Assembly (NCBI RefSeq): GCF_014203045.1
Contig: NZ_JACHIF010000006.1
Coordinates: 310,001-374,000, forward strand
Source of the DNA: Prosthecobacter dejongeii
Lineage (GTDB): Bacteria > Verrucomicrobiota > Verrucomicrobiia > Verrucomicrobiales > Verrucomicrobiaceae
Length of the DNA stretch: 64,000 nucleotides
Direction of reading: 5' to 3'
In this document: in pieces, positions 46,245-53,521 of the stretch
How the letters are laid out: the number at the start of each line of letters is the position of its first letter
Position numbering within the stretch: position 1 is the first letter of the stretch
Notes under the pieces: model-generated
Database searches by the model: none
What the model saw: the letters and a program-made list of their open reading frames with translations, nothing else
What the model was told of the DNA's origin: nothing
Translations under genes and position numbers: made by a program

Positions 46245-47354
46245 ATGATAAGGATCATCTTAGACACCACGGTTTTCCATCAAAACTCGACCCTGAAAGG
46301 GCAAGATTTTAGATTGCTTACAACGCTATCGAAGGCTGGGGCACTTAAGCTGTTTTTACCTTATGTTGTTGAAAAAGAATTCTTAACCCAACAGAGTGCA
46401 TCGTCTCGGGAGCAGATCGACTCGATTTTGCGCTCAGTGAAAACACTGTCTCAAAGAGCGTTGCAAGATGAATTGACAACTTGGCTCAACGCATTCGAAA
46501 CAGAAGTTGGGAATAAAACTCCCGCAATTCTTGATGCGGATGAGAAAAATCTTAATGACTGGCTTCAGGCCATAAATGCCGAAAAGATGCCAATTTGCGA
46601 GGCACAGGCTGTCGGAGCGCTTGACGCATATTTCCATGGACTGCCACCTCTGAAACAAGCCAAAATCCGAAAGGACATTCCCGATAGTTTTGTATTCCAA
46701 GCTCTTCGTAAGCTTGCCTTGGATAATCTAGGCGTCGTATTTGTAAGTGGTGACTCTCAATTAAGGGAAGCTGCAAAAAAGCTCGATAATGTCGAAGTTT
46801 ACGAAAGCTTAAAAGCTTTCATTCAGACTCCTGATATTCAAAATCTAATTTTGCAGGAAGAGGAGCGACAGAAAATCGAAGGAATTAAACAACGTATCAC
46901 AACAAGCGAGGAAATAAGCGAATTGCTTAGTAATTCCATTAAGGACAAACTCGGTGAGAAAGTGGTATGGAAAAATGTAGGTTACGATGCCTACGATATT
47001 GATTCGTCTGACGCCACAATCTCGTCTTATGGAGAAGTTCAGGAGACCAATTTTCTGTGGAATGACTTATCCTATTATGGGGATGGAAGCTTTTCATTGC
47101 CATTCACGTCCACAATGGAGGTTTCGATTACTTTCTATATTTCAAAGAGCGACTGGTATTGCTTGTCTGATGATGAAGCTCCTCCTGTCTCAGATCATAA
47201 TGATCACTATTTTGAGGCCGAAAGCGAAATCGAAATCATTGTAGAGGGGATTTTATCGTTCTCAGTTGGGGACGATATTTCACCGGATGATGAAGATCTA
47301 ATTATTGCAGATACGGTGGAAATAGATTCTATTGAATCCATCGAATCCAATTGA
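46245..47354 (+). CDS. PIN domain-like nuclease (DUF4935 type) with acidic C-terminal domain
   Basis: 369 aa. N-terminal PIN-like domain: acidic residues in IILDTTVFHQN, LPYVVEKEFLTQ, IPDSFVFQALRKL and VVFVSGDSQLREA, the four usual metal-ligand positions of PIN RNases. Residues about 205-240 are a charged helix (LQEEERQKIEGIKQRIT). The C-terminal ~130 residues are strand-rich and end in an acidic stretch (DDISPDDEDLII, EIDSIESIESN). The region is AT-rich against its neighbours. No antitoxin gene is adjacent, so it looks like a solitary effector, possibly in defence. Substrate unknown. Confidence 0.75.
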   Translation: MIRIILDTTVFHQNSTLKGQDFRLLTTLSKAGALKLFLPYVVEKEFLTQQSASSREQIDSILRSVKTLSQRALQDELTTWLNAFETEVGNKTPAILDADEKNLNDWLQAINAEKMPICEAQAVGALDAYFHGLPPLKQAKIRKDIPDSFVFQALRKLALDNLGVVFVSGDSQLREAAKKLDNVEVYESLKAFIQTPDIQNLILQEEERQKIEGIKQRITTSEEISELLSNSIKDKLGEKVVWKNVGYDAYDIDSSDATISSYGEVQETNFLWNDLSYYGDGSFSLPFTSTMEVSITFYISKSDWYCLSDDEAPPVSDHNDHYFEAESEIEIIVEGILSFSVGDDISPDDEDLIIADTVEIDSIESIESN

Positions 47355-47574
47355 CACATTTCCTGTGGCGGCTCCGAATGATTTACACCTACCGCCTCAA
47401 TCATAGGAGCTTTCGGATCGTATCATGATCCATGAGAACACATAAGACGAAAAACTTCTTCACACTGTGCAAAGTGTGCAAAAATCAGTTTTCTAGACCA
47501 AAAAATTTAGACTTTTTTATGGCTCTCAGTCAATAAATAGCATTATTTTTAAGTCCTAATAATTAATGAAATTT

Positions 47575-47796
47575 ATGTCCGCCACATCACCTTTGCCACG
47601 CTACAAAAGCCTAAGTGAAAATGCTTGGTTGGTAGTGCCTCAAGCAGGATATGTAAGATCCTATGTCAACGCTTTGACTGAAAAGGGTGGCAAGTGTGGA
47701 GCCCCTTTTAGGCACGAAGATAGTGATGCCTTTCGGGTTGATGGTGTGGATGAGGACGTAATCCAAGAGGTTCTGGCATCTCTATCGAAACTATAG
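47575..47796 (+). CDS. Small hypothetical protein
   Basis: 73 aa from the ATG at 47575 (MSATSPLPRYKSLSENAW) or 76 from 47566. Short soluble sequence without recognised motif (YVRSYVNALTEKGGKC; FRVDGVDEDVIQEVLASL). The end overlaps the convergent resolvase by 6 bp. Amino acid content is protein-like, but existence as a gene is not certain. The preceding 47355-47565 is an AT-rich gap with no clear feature. Confidence 0.4.
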   Translation: MSATSPLPRYKSLSENAWLVVPQAGYVRSYVNALTEKGGKCGAPFRHEDSDAFRVDGVDEDVIQEVLASLSKL

Positions 47797-48441
47797 AGCA
47801 TCACCAATCGACGCCTTTACGCGTTGAACCGTGCTCATGCCCTTCCCTGTGATTTTAGCTGTGTTTCTCACGGATTGGCCTGCTTTTAGGAGGCGCATAA
47901 TATCACGGTGTTTAGCCAGGAAATCACTCCGTTCCAGTGTGCTGCCTTCTGGACGGCCTAACTTGCGCCCTTTCTTCTTAGCTTCCGCTAACCCCGATTT
48001 GATGCGGGTTGAAAGCGTTTCAACTTCGTTTCTCGCCATCTCTGCCAAGAGAGCAAGCATGATGGAGGCCGCAGGGTTGCGCTTCCCATTGCCCAGAAGG
48101 GTTTCAACTCCTTGTGCGTGCCAATAGAGGGAGACACCCTTTTCCTCCAGATTCTCAACGAAGCGATGCACGATGCTGTTCTTTCGGGCAAGACGGGACA
48201 CTTCATGCACAAGCACCTTTTTAACGGCTCCTGATTCGGCCAGTGCTTCAACTTCTCTGAGGCCGTGCCGTTCCGTTTCTTGCGCACGTCCTGAAACGGT
48301 TTCCTCGCAGACGGCCACCACTTCATAACCTTTCTTGTCTGCATAGGAGCGCAGTTCTGAAACCTGCCTGTCTGTCTCCTGTTTAGCAGTCGAAACACGA
48401 ACGAGAATGGCGACAGGGGTTTTGGCAGGTTTCTTCTCCAT
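47791..48441 (-). CDS. Serine recombinase (resolvase/invertase family)
   Basis: 216 aa. Catalytic domain: ILVRVSTAKQETDRQ with the active-site Ser, and VLVHEVSRLARKNSIVHRFVENLEEKGV. It then has a long helix (MLALLAEMARNEVETLSTRIKSGLAEAKKKGRKLGRPEG) and a C-terminal HTH (RDIMRLLKAGQSVRNTAKITGKGMSTVQRVK). Length and plan match the small resolvases/invertases. An array of inverted repeats lies immediately upstream and could be its res site. It is a second recombinase besides the tyrosine integrase. Confidence 0.9.
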   Translation of the reverse strand: MEKKPAKTPVAILVRVSTAKQETDRQVSELRSYADKKGYEVVAVCEETVSGRAQETERHGLREVEALAESGAVKKVLVHEVSRLARKNSIVHRFVENLEEKGVSLYWHAQGVETLLGNGKRNPAASIMLALLAEMARNEVETLSTRIKSGLAEAKKKGRKLGRPEGSTLERSDFLAKHRDIMRLLKAGQSVRNTAKITGKGMSTVQRVKASIGDAL

Positions 48442-48458
48442 GCCGCCATTAATGCCAG

Positions 48459-48582
48459 AGTGTATTCAAATAAACAAGTGTTTTTGTGAATACACTTTCC
48501 GGCATGCCGTTGGATTGAAAACTAGGGCCAATCCAAGGCAAAACGAGGTCAATGATTTTTTGAATACACCTTTGACCTCGTT
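48459..48582. repeat. Array of three inverted repeats upstream of the resolvase (candidate res site)
   Basis: IR1: AGTGTATTCA (48459-48468) / TGAATACACT (48487-48496). IR2: TTGGATT (48510-48516) / AATCCAA (48530-48536). IR3: AACGAGGTCAA (48542-48552) / TTGACCTCGTT (48572-48582). The half site TGAATACAC of IR1 recurs inside IR3 at 48561-48569. Three dyads upstream of a resolvase gene is the layout of a res site. IR3 could also be a terminator for the leftward gene ending at 48597, though its T run is short. Confidence 0.5.
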
Positions 48583-48596
48583 AGCTGACTTTCCGT

Positions 48597-49268
48597 TTAC
48601 CAAAGGAAGCCAAATGGCTTGCCTCTGATCTGTTCGTATGCCTGCTGGAGGCTTGCTTCGTCCTTTGTCAGATAGCGGATGAATTCAACAAGGGCCGCAA
48701 TGCCAGGAATGAACGTCCAGAAAAACACAAGGTAGATCAGCCCCCAGCCCCAGTTCCCAGCATAAAACTTGTGAACGCCAATCCCTCCAAGGAAGAATGT
48801 GAGGAGGCAAAGGGTTGTTTTCTCAGCAGTCCTACTCCCTTGCAAAGAAGGCAGGCTGCGAGTGTGGAGGCTGCAACCGCATTTCACGCAGATAACAGCG
48901 TGTTCCAGGGTTTCAGCTCCGCATGATTGGCAGTGCTTTTTTCCGATCAGCGGAGGGCAGCCACATTGGATACAGGCAACGGCGTTTTCAGGCAGTTCTT
49001 TGGCGCAGGTTCGGCAAAACATAGTTCGGGCTTTGGTTTTGAGGTTGTTGTTGATTTCCGGGGGAGGAATTGGCGATGAAGCGGCAGGCACCGATTCGGA
49101 GAGGGAAAAAAGCTCGCTGGCGAGTATGCCTAGTGGCTGCCATTGTTCGGCGGATTCACGCCATGCCATCGTCTGTGCCGAGCATTCCCCGGCTTCAATT
49201 TTGAGCCGCAATTCTTCGTTGCCGAAAGGGCCGGACTGTTGGCCGTCTTTAATGAGGTAGGTCTGCAT
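48597..49268 (-). CDS. GYF_2 / zinc-ribbon / TM2 domain membrane protein
   Basis: 223 aa. Residues 1-50 are a GYF_2-type domain (YLIKDGQQSGPFGNEELRLK, MAWRESAEQWQPLG). About 80-135 are two zinc ribbons (CRTCAKELPENAVACIQCGC and CQSCGAETLEHAVICVKCGC). About 145-205 is a TM2 domain with two membrane helices (TLCLLTFFLGGIGVHKFYAGN, GLIYLVFFWTFIPGIAALVEF). The layout suggests a cytoplasmic protein-binding part anchored in the inner membrane. Function unknown. Confidence 0.8.
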   Translation of the reverse strand: MQTYLIKDGQQSGPFGNEELRLKIEAGECSAQTMAWRESAEQWQPLGILASELFSLSESVPAASSPIPPPEINNNLKTKARTMFCRTCAKELPENAVACIQCGCPPLIGKKHCQSCGAETLEHAVICVKCGCSLHTRSLPSLQGSRTAEKTTLCLLTFFLGGIGVHKFYAGNWGWGLIYLVFFWTFIPGIAALVEFIRYLTKDEASLQQAYEQIRGKPFGFLW

Positions 49269-49602
49269 GGCTTGTGCGCGGAGTGAAAATCACGACGGCA
49301 GAGCCAGGTGAGCCGGAGGTTAGTAAGTCGCACATAGACGACCCCATGCCCTTTTACCTCTCGGCATGCCGGGAGGCTGGACATATGAGCATGGCCCCCG
49401 GCTCGTATGAGCAGAGGGTGTCGAATGCGGCCAACACCGAGCCGCTATGTGTGCGAGGTTACTACGCCCCGGTTCAGCGGATGCCGAACGCTCAAACCCT
49501 AGCGGCTAGGAGGCACCTGTAAAGGGGCCAAATCGCATAGCTGAATTAACGATAAATTTTTTACGCAAAAGGAGCTATTCCTTTTGCGGGAGTCAATCGG
49601 TG
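49269..49602. other. Intergenic stretch inside the element
   Basis: 334 bp between the TM2-domain gene and the zinc-ribbon gene. Only the hairpin at 49564-49588 is evident. An 82-aa open frame on the plus strand here has no protein-like character. Confidence 0.5.
49564..49588 (-). terminator. Hairpin after the zinc-ribbon gene
   Basis: Perfect 10-bp stem CGCAAAAGGA (49564-49573) / TCCTTTTGCG (49579-49588), loop GCTAT, about 15 bp beyond the stop at 49603. No T run follows in the leftward direction, so it may only be an RNA-stabilising hairpin. Confidence 0.5.
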
Positions 49603-50412
49603 CTATTTGGAGCGCCAAAGGGCCTCATGCTGGTGAACGTGGTTTGATTGGATATTTTGAATGACCTCTTCCAGCAGCATTTGAAAATAATAGGGATCTT
49701 GAAAAAGCCCTTCATTGCTATCGAATGCGTTCACGGTTACATTGATATCACCTTCGAAAGTCTCGATCTGTAGGGCCATAAACGGGTTGGCTCCATCGAA
49801 GTCGAGCGATGCATAAAAAAGCTCCGACCAGTCAGTGAAACGCGTTACTCGCTTCAAATCGACTACTCGCTTTAAATTTGCTAGTTCGTATTTTCGAACG
49901 AACAAGCCTTTGCCTACGATTGAGCCGATATAAAGCTTCCGGTCACTCAAGATATAATATTCCTCAGGGCCGTAGGTCGAAGCGTGGATATATTCATCCT
50001 TCTCAAAATGCTTTTGAATTTCAGTCGGAAAGCTCTCCCTCAGTTTATTTTGGGAAAATTTCACTTTTGCGGCCAAGTCATTTAGCAATTCATTCTTGAA
50101 TTGTAACGCACCGCATTCGTGGCAGAAACTCTCTCCCTCAAGCATTTCTGATTGGCAGTTAGAGCATTCGATTTGATGCGCTTGTGCCATAATTAAAAGG
50201 TTTGATCCACAAAATTTGCAGTTTGAACTGCGGGGCTCAACATCCGCACCGCAGCATGGACACTTGAGGGCTTGAATTTCGTTTAAGGGCCTTGGACTAA
50301 GCGGGGCAGCTAGAACGGAAAAATGCTGAGCAACCGCGTATCCACAGCGAGGGCATGCTGCGGCTTTATCTGAAACACTACTGTTGCATTCAGGGCAATC
50401 TATAAGGGCCAT
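49603..50412 (-). CDS. Triple zinc-ribbon protein with PH-like C-terminal domain
   Basis: 269 aa. Three CxxC...CxxC ribbons: CPECNSSVSDKAAACPRCG (residues 6-24), CPCCGADVEPRSSNCKFCG (about 50-68) and CSNCQSEMLEGESFCHECG (about 82-100). A charged linker follows. Then comes a strand-rich part (EYYILSDRKLYIGSIVGKGL; KYELANLKRVVDLKRVTRF) that resembles bacterial PH-like domains. No membrane segment. It lies beside the TM2/zinc-ribbon gene and the integrase; function unknown. Confidence 0.72.
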   Translation of the reverse strand: MALIDCPECNSSVSDKAAACPRCGYAVAQHFSVLAAPLSPRPLNEIQALKCPCCGADVEPRSSNCKFCGSNLLIMAQAHQIECSNCQSEMLEGESFCHECGALQFKNELLNDLAAKVKFSQNKLRESFPTEIQKHFEKDEYIHASTYGPEEYYILSDRKLYIGSIVGKGLFVRKYELANLKRVVDLKRVTRFTDWSELFYASLDFDGANPFMALQIETFEGDINVTVNAFDSNEGLFQDPYYFQMLLEEVIQNIQSNHVHQHEALWRSK

Positions 50413-50466
50413 TTTGGATTTGAGTTGATGGTCTCTTTTAGCGGATCATCTTTCCCTGTAAAGCCT

Positions 50467-52335
50467 CTAAATGTGCTTTGGATGGCCTTCCGGGTAAACG
50501 GTGTTCCTCACCCTTGGGGGCGTTGGTATGAGGTGGGAAAAATCAACTCCTGCAAATTCAATCAATGCCAATTTATCGCGAAGGACTGAGAGTGGAAAGC
50601 CATTGCCATACAAGCGGCCCGTTCCTCCTACCGTTTTCCAGCGGCCTAGCCTATCAGCGGCTTCAGAACCAATATCGGCTATTAGGGCAGCATCTCTAAA
50701 CGTGTGCCGAAAGCAATGGAACGTGCTTTTAGTTTTAGTGCCTTTCGCCTCAAAGGTTTTGTCCAAAAAGCGGCCGAACCATTTGGAAAATGTGCTGGAA
50801 TAAACACCTGATTTGTCGCGTGGAAGTTCTGGAAAAAGGCTTCCCACGCCGGCCGTTTTGCGTTGATTGACAAAGTCCAGAAAGCCCATTTTTAGAATGG
50901 TCGGATGAATAGGCACATGCGTTCTGCTAGTGCTGTTCTTCACCCGTTTATGGTCGGTTTCTTCATCGTCGGATTCATCCGTGATATTGATGATTGGAAT
51001 GCCTTCCTTTTCGCCAATATCCGCAATTTCAAGCTGACAGGCTTCATTGCATCGGAAGCCCTGAAATAGAGCCAGTAAAGGCACCCAAAAACGACCGCGC
51101 TTCAACACGTTTGCTCCTGGCTTGTTCCAGCCATCTAAATCCCCTTCGCAGCCAGTATAAAGGGGAGCATGAAAGATCGTGTTCAGTTCTTCAATGGTGA
51201 AGGACTGGCGCTTCGATTTCTCTTCCACAACATAGCGGCTAGCAATGAGGCGGATGCTTGCAGGGTTGTTTTTCACCCATTCCAAGTCCATGGCGTGCCG
51301 CCACATCGTAACGACGCGGCCATGATACATCTTGAGCGTCTTTGGCGCGAGCAGTTGAGGGGAAGGAGACTCCGCTTCCAAGGTGATGGCCTCAGCCAGT
51401 TTTTTCTTGGGATAACGCTGCTGGCAATTCACCGGGATTTTGTCCACAAAATCAAAGAAGTCCCTCATCTCCTTTTGAGTGATTTTTGATAGCGGAGTGT
51501 GGGGGCCAAAGAACTCTCTCAGAGCACGGAATACAGGCACATTCGCTTTGTGGGTGCTTTCAGAAACTCCTCTGTTGTGCTGGTCTTTGTCGAAGTCTTT
51601 TAGAAGTTCGTCCACTGTCGCTCCTGCTCCCGTGTCAGGCATAGGAGAAGCGGCATGAATGCCTCTGAATTGAGAATCAAATTCCGCAGGGCTGCCTGAA
51701 TCCAGATAATGCATGAGGCGATTTGTGTCCTCTATCAAAGCGGCTCTATACCCCCGGAGAAGTGATTGAAACGCATCGCTTTCCTCGGGCAAATTCTCCA
51801 GGCCATACAGGCTCAAATGCCGTCTTAAACTGCTGTGCAGGTCGGCAGGCAATGTCTTTTCGTCGCCTCCCTGATAGGCCACTAACGCACGGCTCAAATC
51901 CGCCAGCCTATCAAAGCGGTCTTCTTTCTCCTCACCTCGTGAGCCGTCTATAATTTTGGCAGAATACTGCTGGCTGGAAATGAAAGCGCTTATGACGATG
52001 GCCCTGATGCGTTCATCACTCAGCACGTCCGGCACCTCAGCGGCAGGAGAAGATTTGCAACTGGTTGCAATTAATCCGTTCTGATGATCGAGCCTCTTTT
52101 TGTCGTTCAACTCACGCCGTCGCTTCGCTAGCTCATCCGTCCATATGGCTGAATGGGTAGCCACAAGACCCACGGCCTCCCTGTAGTCGGAAGTGTTGAG
52201 GGAGAATTTGACCTCATGCTTTTGAGGCTTGCCGTTCACCATCACTGCCACCCCTGCTCGCAACAGGTCACGGGGGAAGCGCATGCGGAAATAATAGGTG
52301 CTTCCGCGTCTCCAAAGGTGCTCCTTGGCGGGCAT
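50467..52335 (-). CDS. int: Tyrosine recombinase (integrase) of the element
   Basis: 622 aa from the ATG at 52335 (MPAKEHLWRRGSTYYFRMRF, a DUF6538-type N-terminus). The frame is open to 52380, but that extension runs over the paired TGATGTATCA sites. Catalytic core in the last third: Arg in FQGFRCNEACQLEI, HxxR in HCFRHTFRD, and the nucleophile Tyr in GTGRLYGNGF. It is longer than most integrases because of a long N-terminal and core-binding region. It sits at the tRNA end of the element and probably integrates it into the tRNA-Ser 3' end. Confidence 0.92.
   Translation of the reverse strand: MPAKEHLWRRGSTYYFRMRFPRDLLRAGVAVMVNGKPQKHEVKFSLNTSDYREAVGLVATHSAIWTDELAKRRRELNDKKRLDHQNGLIATSCKSSPAAEVPDVLSDERIRAIVISAFISSQQYSAKIIDGSRGEEKEDRFDRLADLSRALVAYQGGDEKTLPADLHSSLRRHLSLYGLENLPEESDAFQSLLRGYRAALIEDTNRLMHYLDSGSPAEFDSQFRGIHAASPMPDTGAGATVDELLKDFDKDQHNRGVSESTHKANVPVFRALREFFGPHTPLSKITQKEMRDFFDFVDKIPVNCQQRYPKKKLAEAITLEAESPSPQLLAPKTLKMYHGRVVTMWRHAMDLEWVKNNPASIRLIASRYVVEEKSKRQSFTIEELNTIFHAPLYTGCEGDLDGWNKPGANVLKRGRFWVPLLALFQGFRCNEACQLEIADIGEKEGIPIINITDESDDEETDHKRVKNSTSRTHVPIHPTILKMGFLDFVNQRKTAGVGSLFPELPRDKSGVYSSTFSKWFGRFLDKTFEAKGTKTKSTFHCFRHTFRDAALIADIGSEAADRLGRWKTVGGTGRLYGNGFPLSVLRDKLALIEFAGVDFSHLIPTPPRVRNTVYPEGHPKHI
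52053..52072. repeat. Second copy of the island palindrome, inside the integrase gene
   Basis: ATTTGCAACTGGTTGCAATT matches the 20-bp palindrome at 45591-45610 at 18 positions. It lies within the integrase coding sequence, about 260-280 bp after its start. Confidence 0.5.
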
Positions 52336-52347
52336 GGGATCTAGTTG

Positions 52348-52370
52348 TGATGTATCAGGTTGATGTATCA
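52348..52370. promoter_or_regulatory. Paired TGATGTATCA motifs, right end (candidate integrase arm sites)
   Basis: Exact copies at 52348-52357 and 52361-52370, 13 bp apart, 64 bp inside the right att repeat and just upstream of the integrase ATG at 52335. Spacing and sequence equal those of the left-end pair. Confidence 0.6.
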
Positions 52371-52434
52371 CTTTGCCCATTGGAAACCCTTTATTTGCTT
52401 GGATTCGTTGATTTACAAGCCTTTAGTTGAAGGC

Positions 52435-52453
52435 TGGCGGACAGAGAGGGATT
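52435..52453. repeat. Attachment-site repeat, tRNA-proximal end
   Basis: TGGCGGACAGAGAGGGATT; it is the 3' 19 nt of the tRNA-Ser gene including the encoded CCA (TGG on the plus strand). Confidence 0.9.
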
Positions 52454-52524
52454 CGAACCCTCGGAACATTTTACTGTTCACACGCTTTCCAGGCGAGCCC
52501 GATCGACCACTCTGGCATCTGTCC
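52435..52524 (-). tRNA. tRNA-Ser (GGA anticodon)
   Basis: Minus-strand cloverleaf: acceptor GGACAGA (52518-52524) pairs with TCTGTCC (52439-52445), discriminator G at 52438 and encoded CCA at 52435-52437. D-arm CAGAGTGGTCGATCGGGCTC, anticodon loop CTGGAAA with anticodon GGA, a long variable arm (GAACAGTAAAATGTTC) as in class II tRNAs, and T-loop GGTTCGAATCC. Reads UCC/UCU serine codons. It is the integration target of the 8.6-kb element, and its 3' end is restored by the att repeat. Confidence 0.95.
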
Positions 52525-52641
52525 GTTTACCGTTTGCCTTGTAGGGCAGCGGGCTGTGATCATGACGCCTTCCAGGCCCGGCTGCAAGTTGATTTTCAGA
52601 AGAGTTGCAGAACGGGCTGGAAGGCTGGTGAGGGGCGGGGC

Positions 52642-53244
52642 TTAAAAGGTGTTTGAAATCACCACTTCTTCGTAACTGAGTTGGCCAGGTTTTGGCCAGG
52701 CGGGCTGGGTGCCTTTGCCGATGGCGATCATGAAGGAAATGAGGTGATCGTCGGGCAGGTTGATGAGCTTGGCGACGGCGTCGAAGTCAAAGCCGTCCAT
52801 GGGGCAGGAATCATAGCCCATGGCTTTGGCGGCGAGCATGAGGGTCATGCCGGCGAGGCCGGTGGAGCGCATGCATTCGTCGCGCTGGACTTGTGCACGA
52901 TCTTGATAATAACCGCCGATGGCGGGGACGAGGATGTCTTGGACGGGCTGGGGCGCGCCTTTCCAGTAGCGGGCGGCATCTTTTTTCCAGGCGTCTTTGT
53001 CAGCGCAGAGGATGATGAGTAGGGACGCATCGGTGACCTGGGCCTGATCCCAGGCAACGGTGCGGATCTGCTTGCGCAATTCGGGATCGGTGACGGTGAC
53101 GAAGCGCCAATGCTGGATGTTGAAGGCAGTGGGGGCCTGCATGGCGGCCTCTAGAAGCTGGCGGATTTCCGCCTCGGTCATCTGGTGAGTAGGGTCGTAG
53201 TGCTTGATGGCGCGGCGGGCGGTGATGGCTTCGAGGGTGTTCAT
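52642..53244 (-). CDS. Nitroreductase family FMN oxidoreductase
   Basis: 200 aa. Nitroreductase fold with ITARRAIKHYDPTHQMTEAEI (FMN-binding RRAIK), AAMQAPTAFNIQHWRFVTV, and a late GYDSCPMDGFDFDAVAKL segment typical of the NfsB/YdfN-type group. Probably a flavin-dependent NAD(P)H oxidoreductase acting on quinones or nitro compounds; natural substrate unknown. First chromosomal gene right of the tRNA. Confidence 0.87.
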   Translation of the reverse strand: MNTLEAITARRAIKHYDPTHQMTEAEIRQLLEAAMQAPTAFNIQHWRFVTVTDPELRKQIRTVAWDQAQVTDASLLIILCADKDAWKKDAARYWKGAPQPVQDILVPAIGGYYQDRAQVQRDECMRSTGLAGMTLMLAAKAMGYDSCPMDGFDFDAVAKLINLPDDHLISFMIAIGKGTQPAWPKPGQLSYEEVVISNTF

Positions 53245-53322
53245 GGGGAGGGGTGGAGTCGGAAGTGCTCTAGGGTGAATGATTCGGCTGGCAGGAGAGG
53301 GTAGGGGGCAGCCTATTTTTTA

Positions 53323-53448
53323 CAGGATTGACAGGATTTCAGGATTAACAAGATTTGGGTTTATGCCCTGCGGCATTCTGTGCTTTTTGTCAGCCGTTGA
53401 TCCCGCTCTTTTCTGGATTGTATCAATCGTGAAATCTTGTTAATCCTG
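53323..53448. repeat. CAGGATT repeats and 17-bp inverted repeat
   Basis: Three CAGGATT units in a row (53323, 53332, 53340), then CAGGATTAACAAGATTT (53340-53356) with a perfect reverse copy AAATCTTGTTAATCCTG (53432-53448). It fills the gap between the nitroreductase start and the pckG stop. Similar AGGATTAACAAGATT-like units are known to me as dispersed intergenic repeats in several bacterial phyla; whether this genome has more copies is not visible. The arms are about 75 bp apart. Confidence 0.65.
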
Positions 53449-53521
53449 TATCCATAGCTCTGCCTGAGCCCTGACTGCTCTGGTCTTTATCTGAGCACTG
53501 AGAGCTGGGCACTTTCTTTTG

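Larger units (their letters stand above)
43820..52453. mobile_element. 8.6-kb integrative element in tRNA-Ser(GGA)
   Basis: Bounded by the 19-bp direct repeat TGGCGGACAGAGAGGGATT (43820-43838 and 52435-52453), which is the 3' end of the tRNA-Ser gene. The tyrosine integrase lies just inside the tRNA-proximal end. Base composition inside is uneven, with AT-rich stretches around 46.2-47.6 kb unlike the core. Contents in order: unknown 485-aa protein, terminase-small-like HTH, PIN nuclease, small ORF, serine resolvase, GYF/zinc-ribbon/TM2 protein, zinc-ribbon protein, integrase. No conjugation, capsid or large terminase genes. It is either a satellite-like island or a decayed prophage/genomic island. 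Confidence 0.88.

Noticed and set aside
49274..49522. 82-aa open frame in the island gap
   Set aside because: No plausible ribosome site or protein-like pattern; it lies in a region with short GC-rich palindromes.
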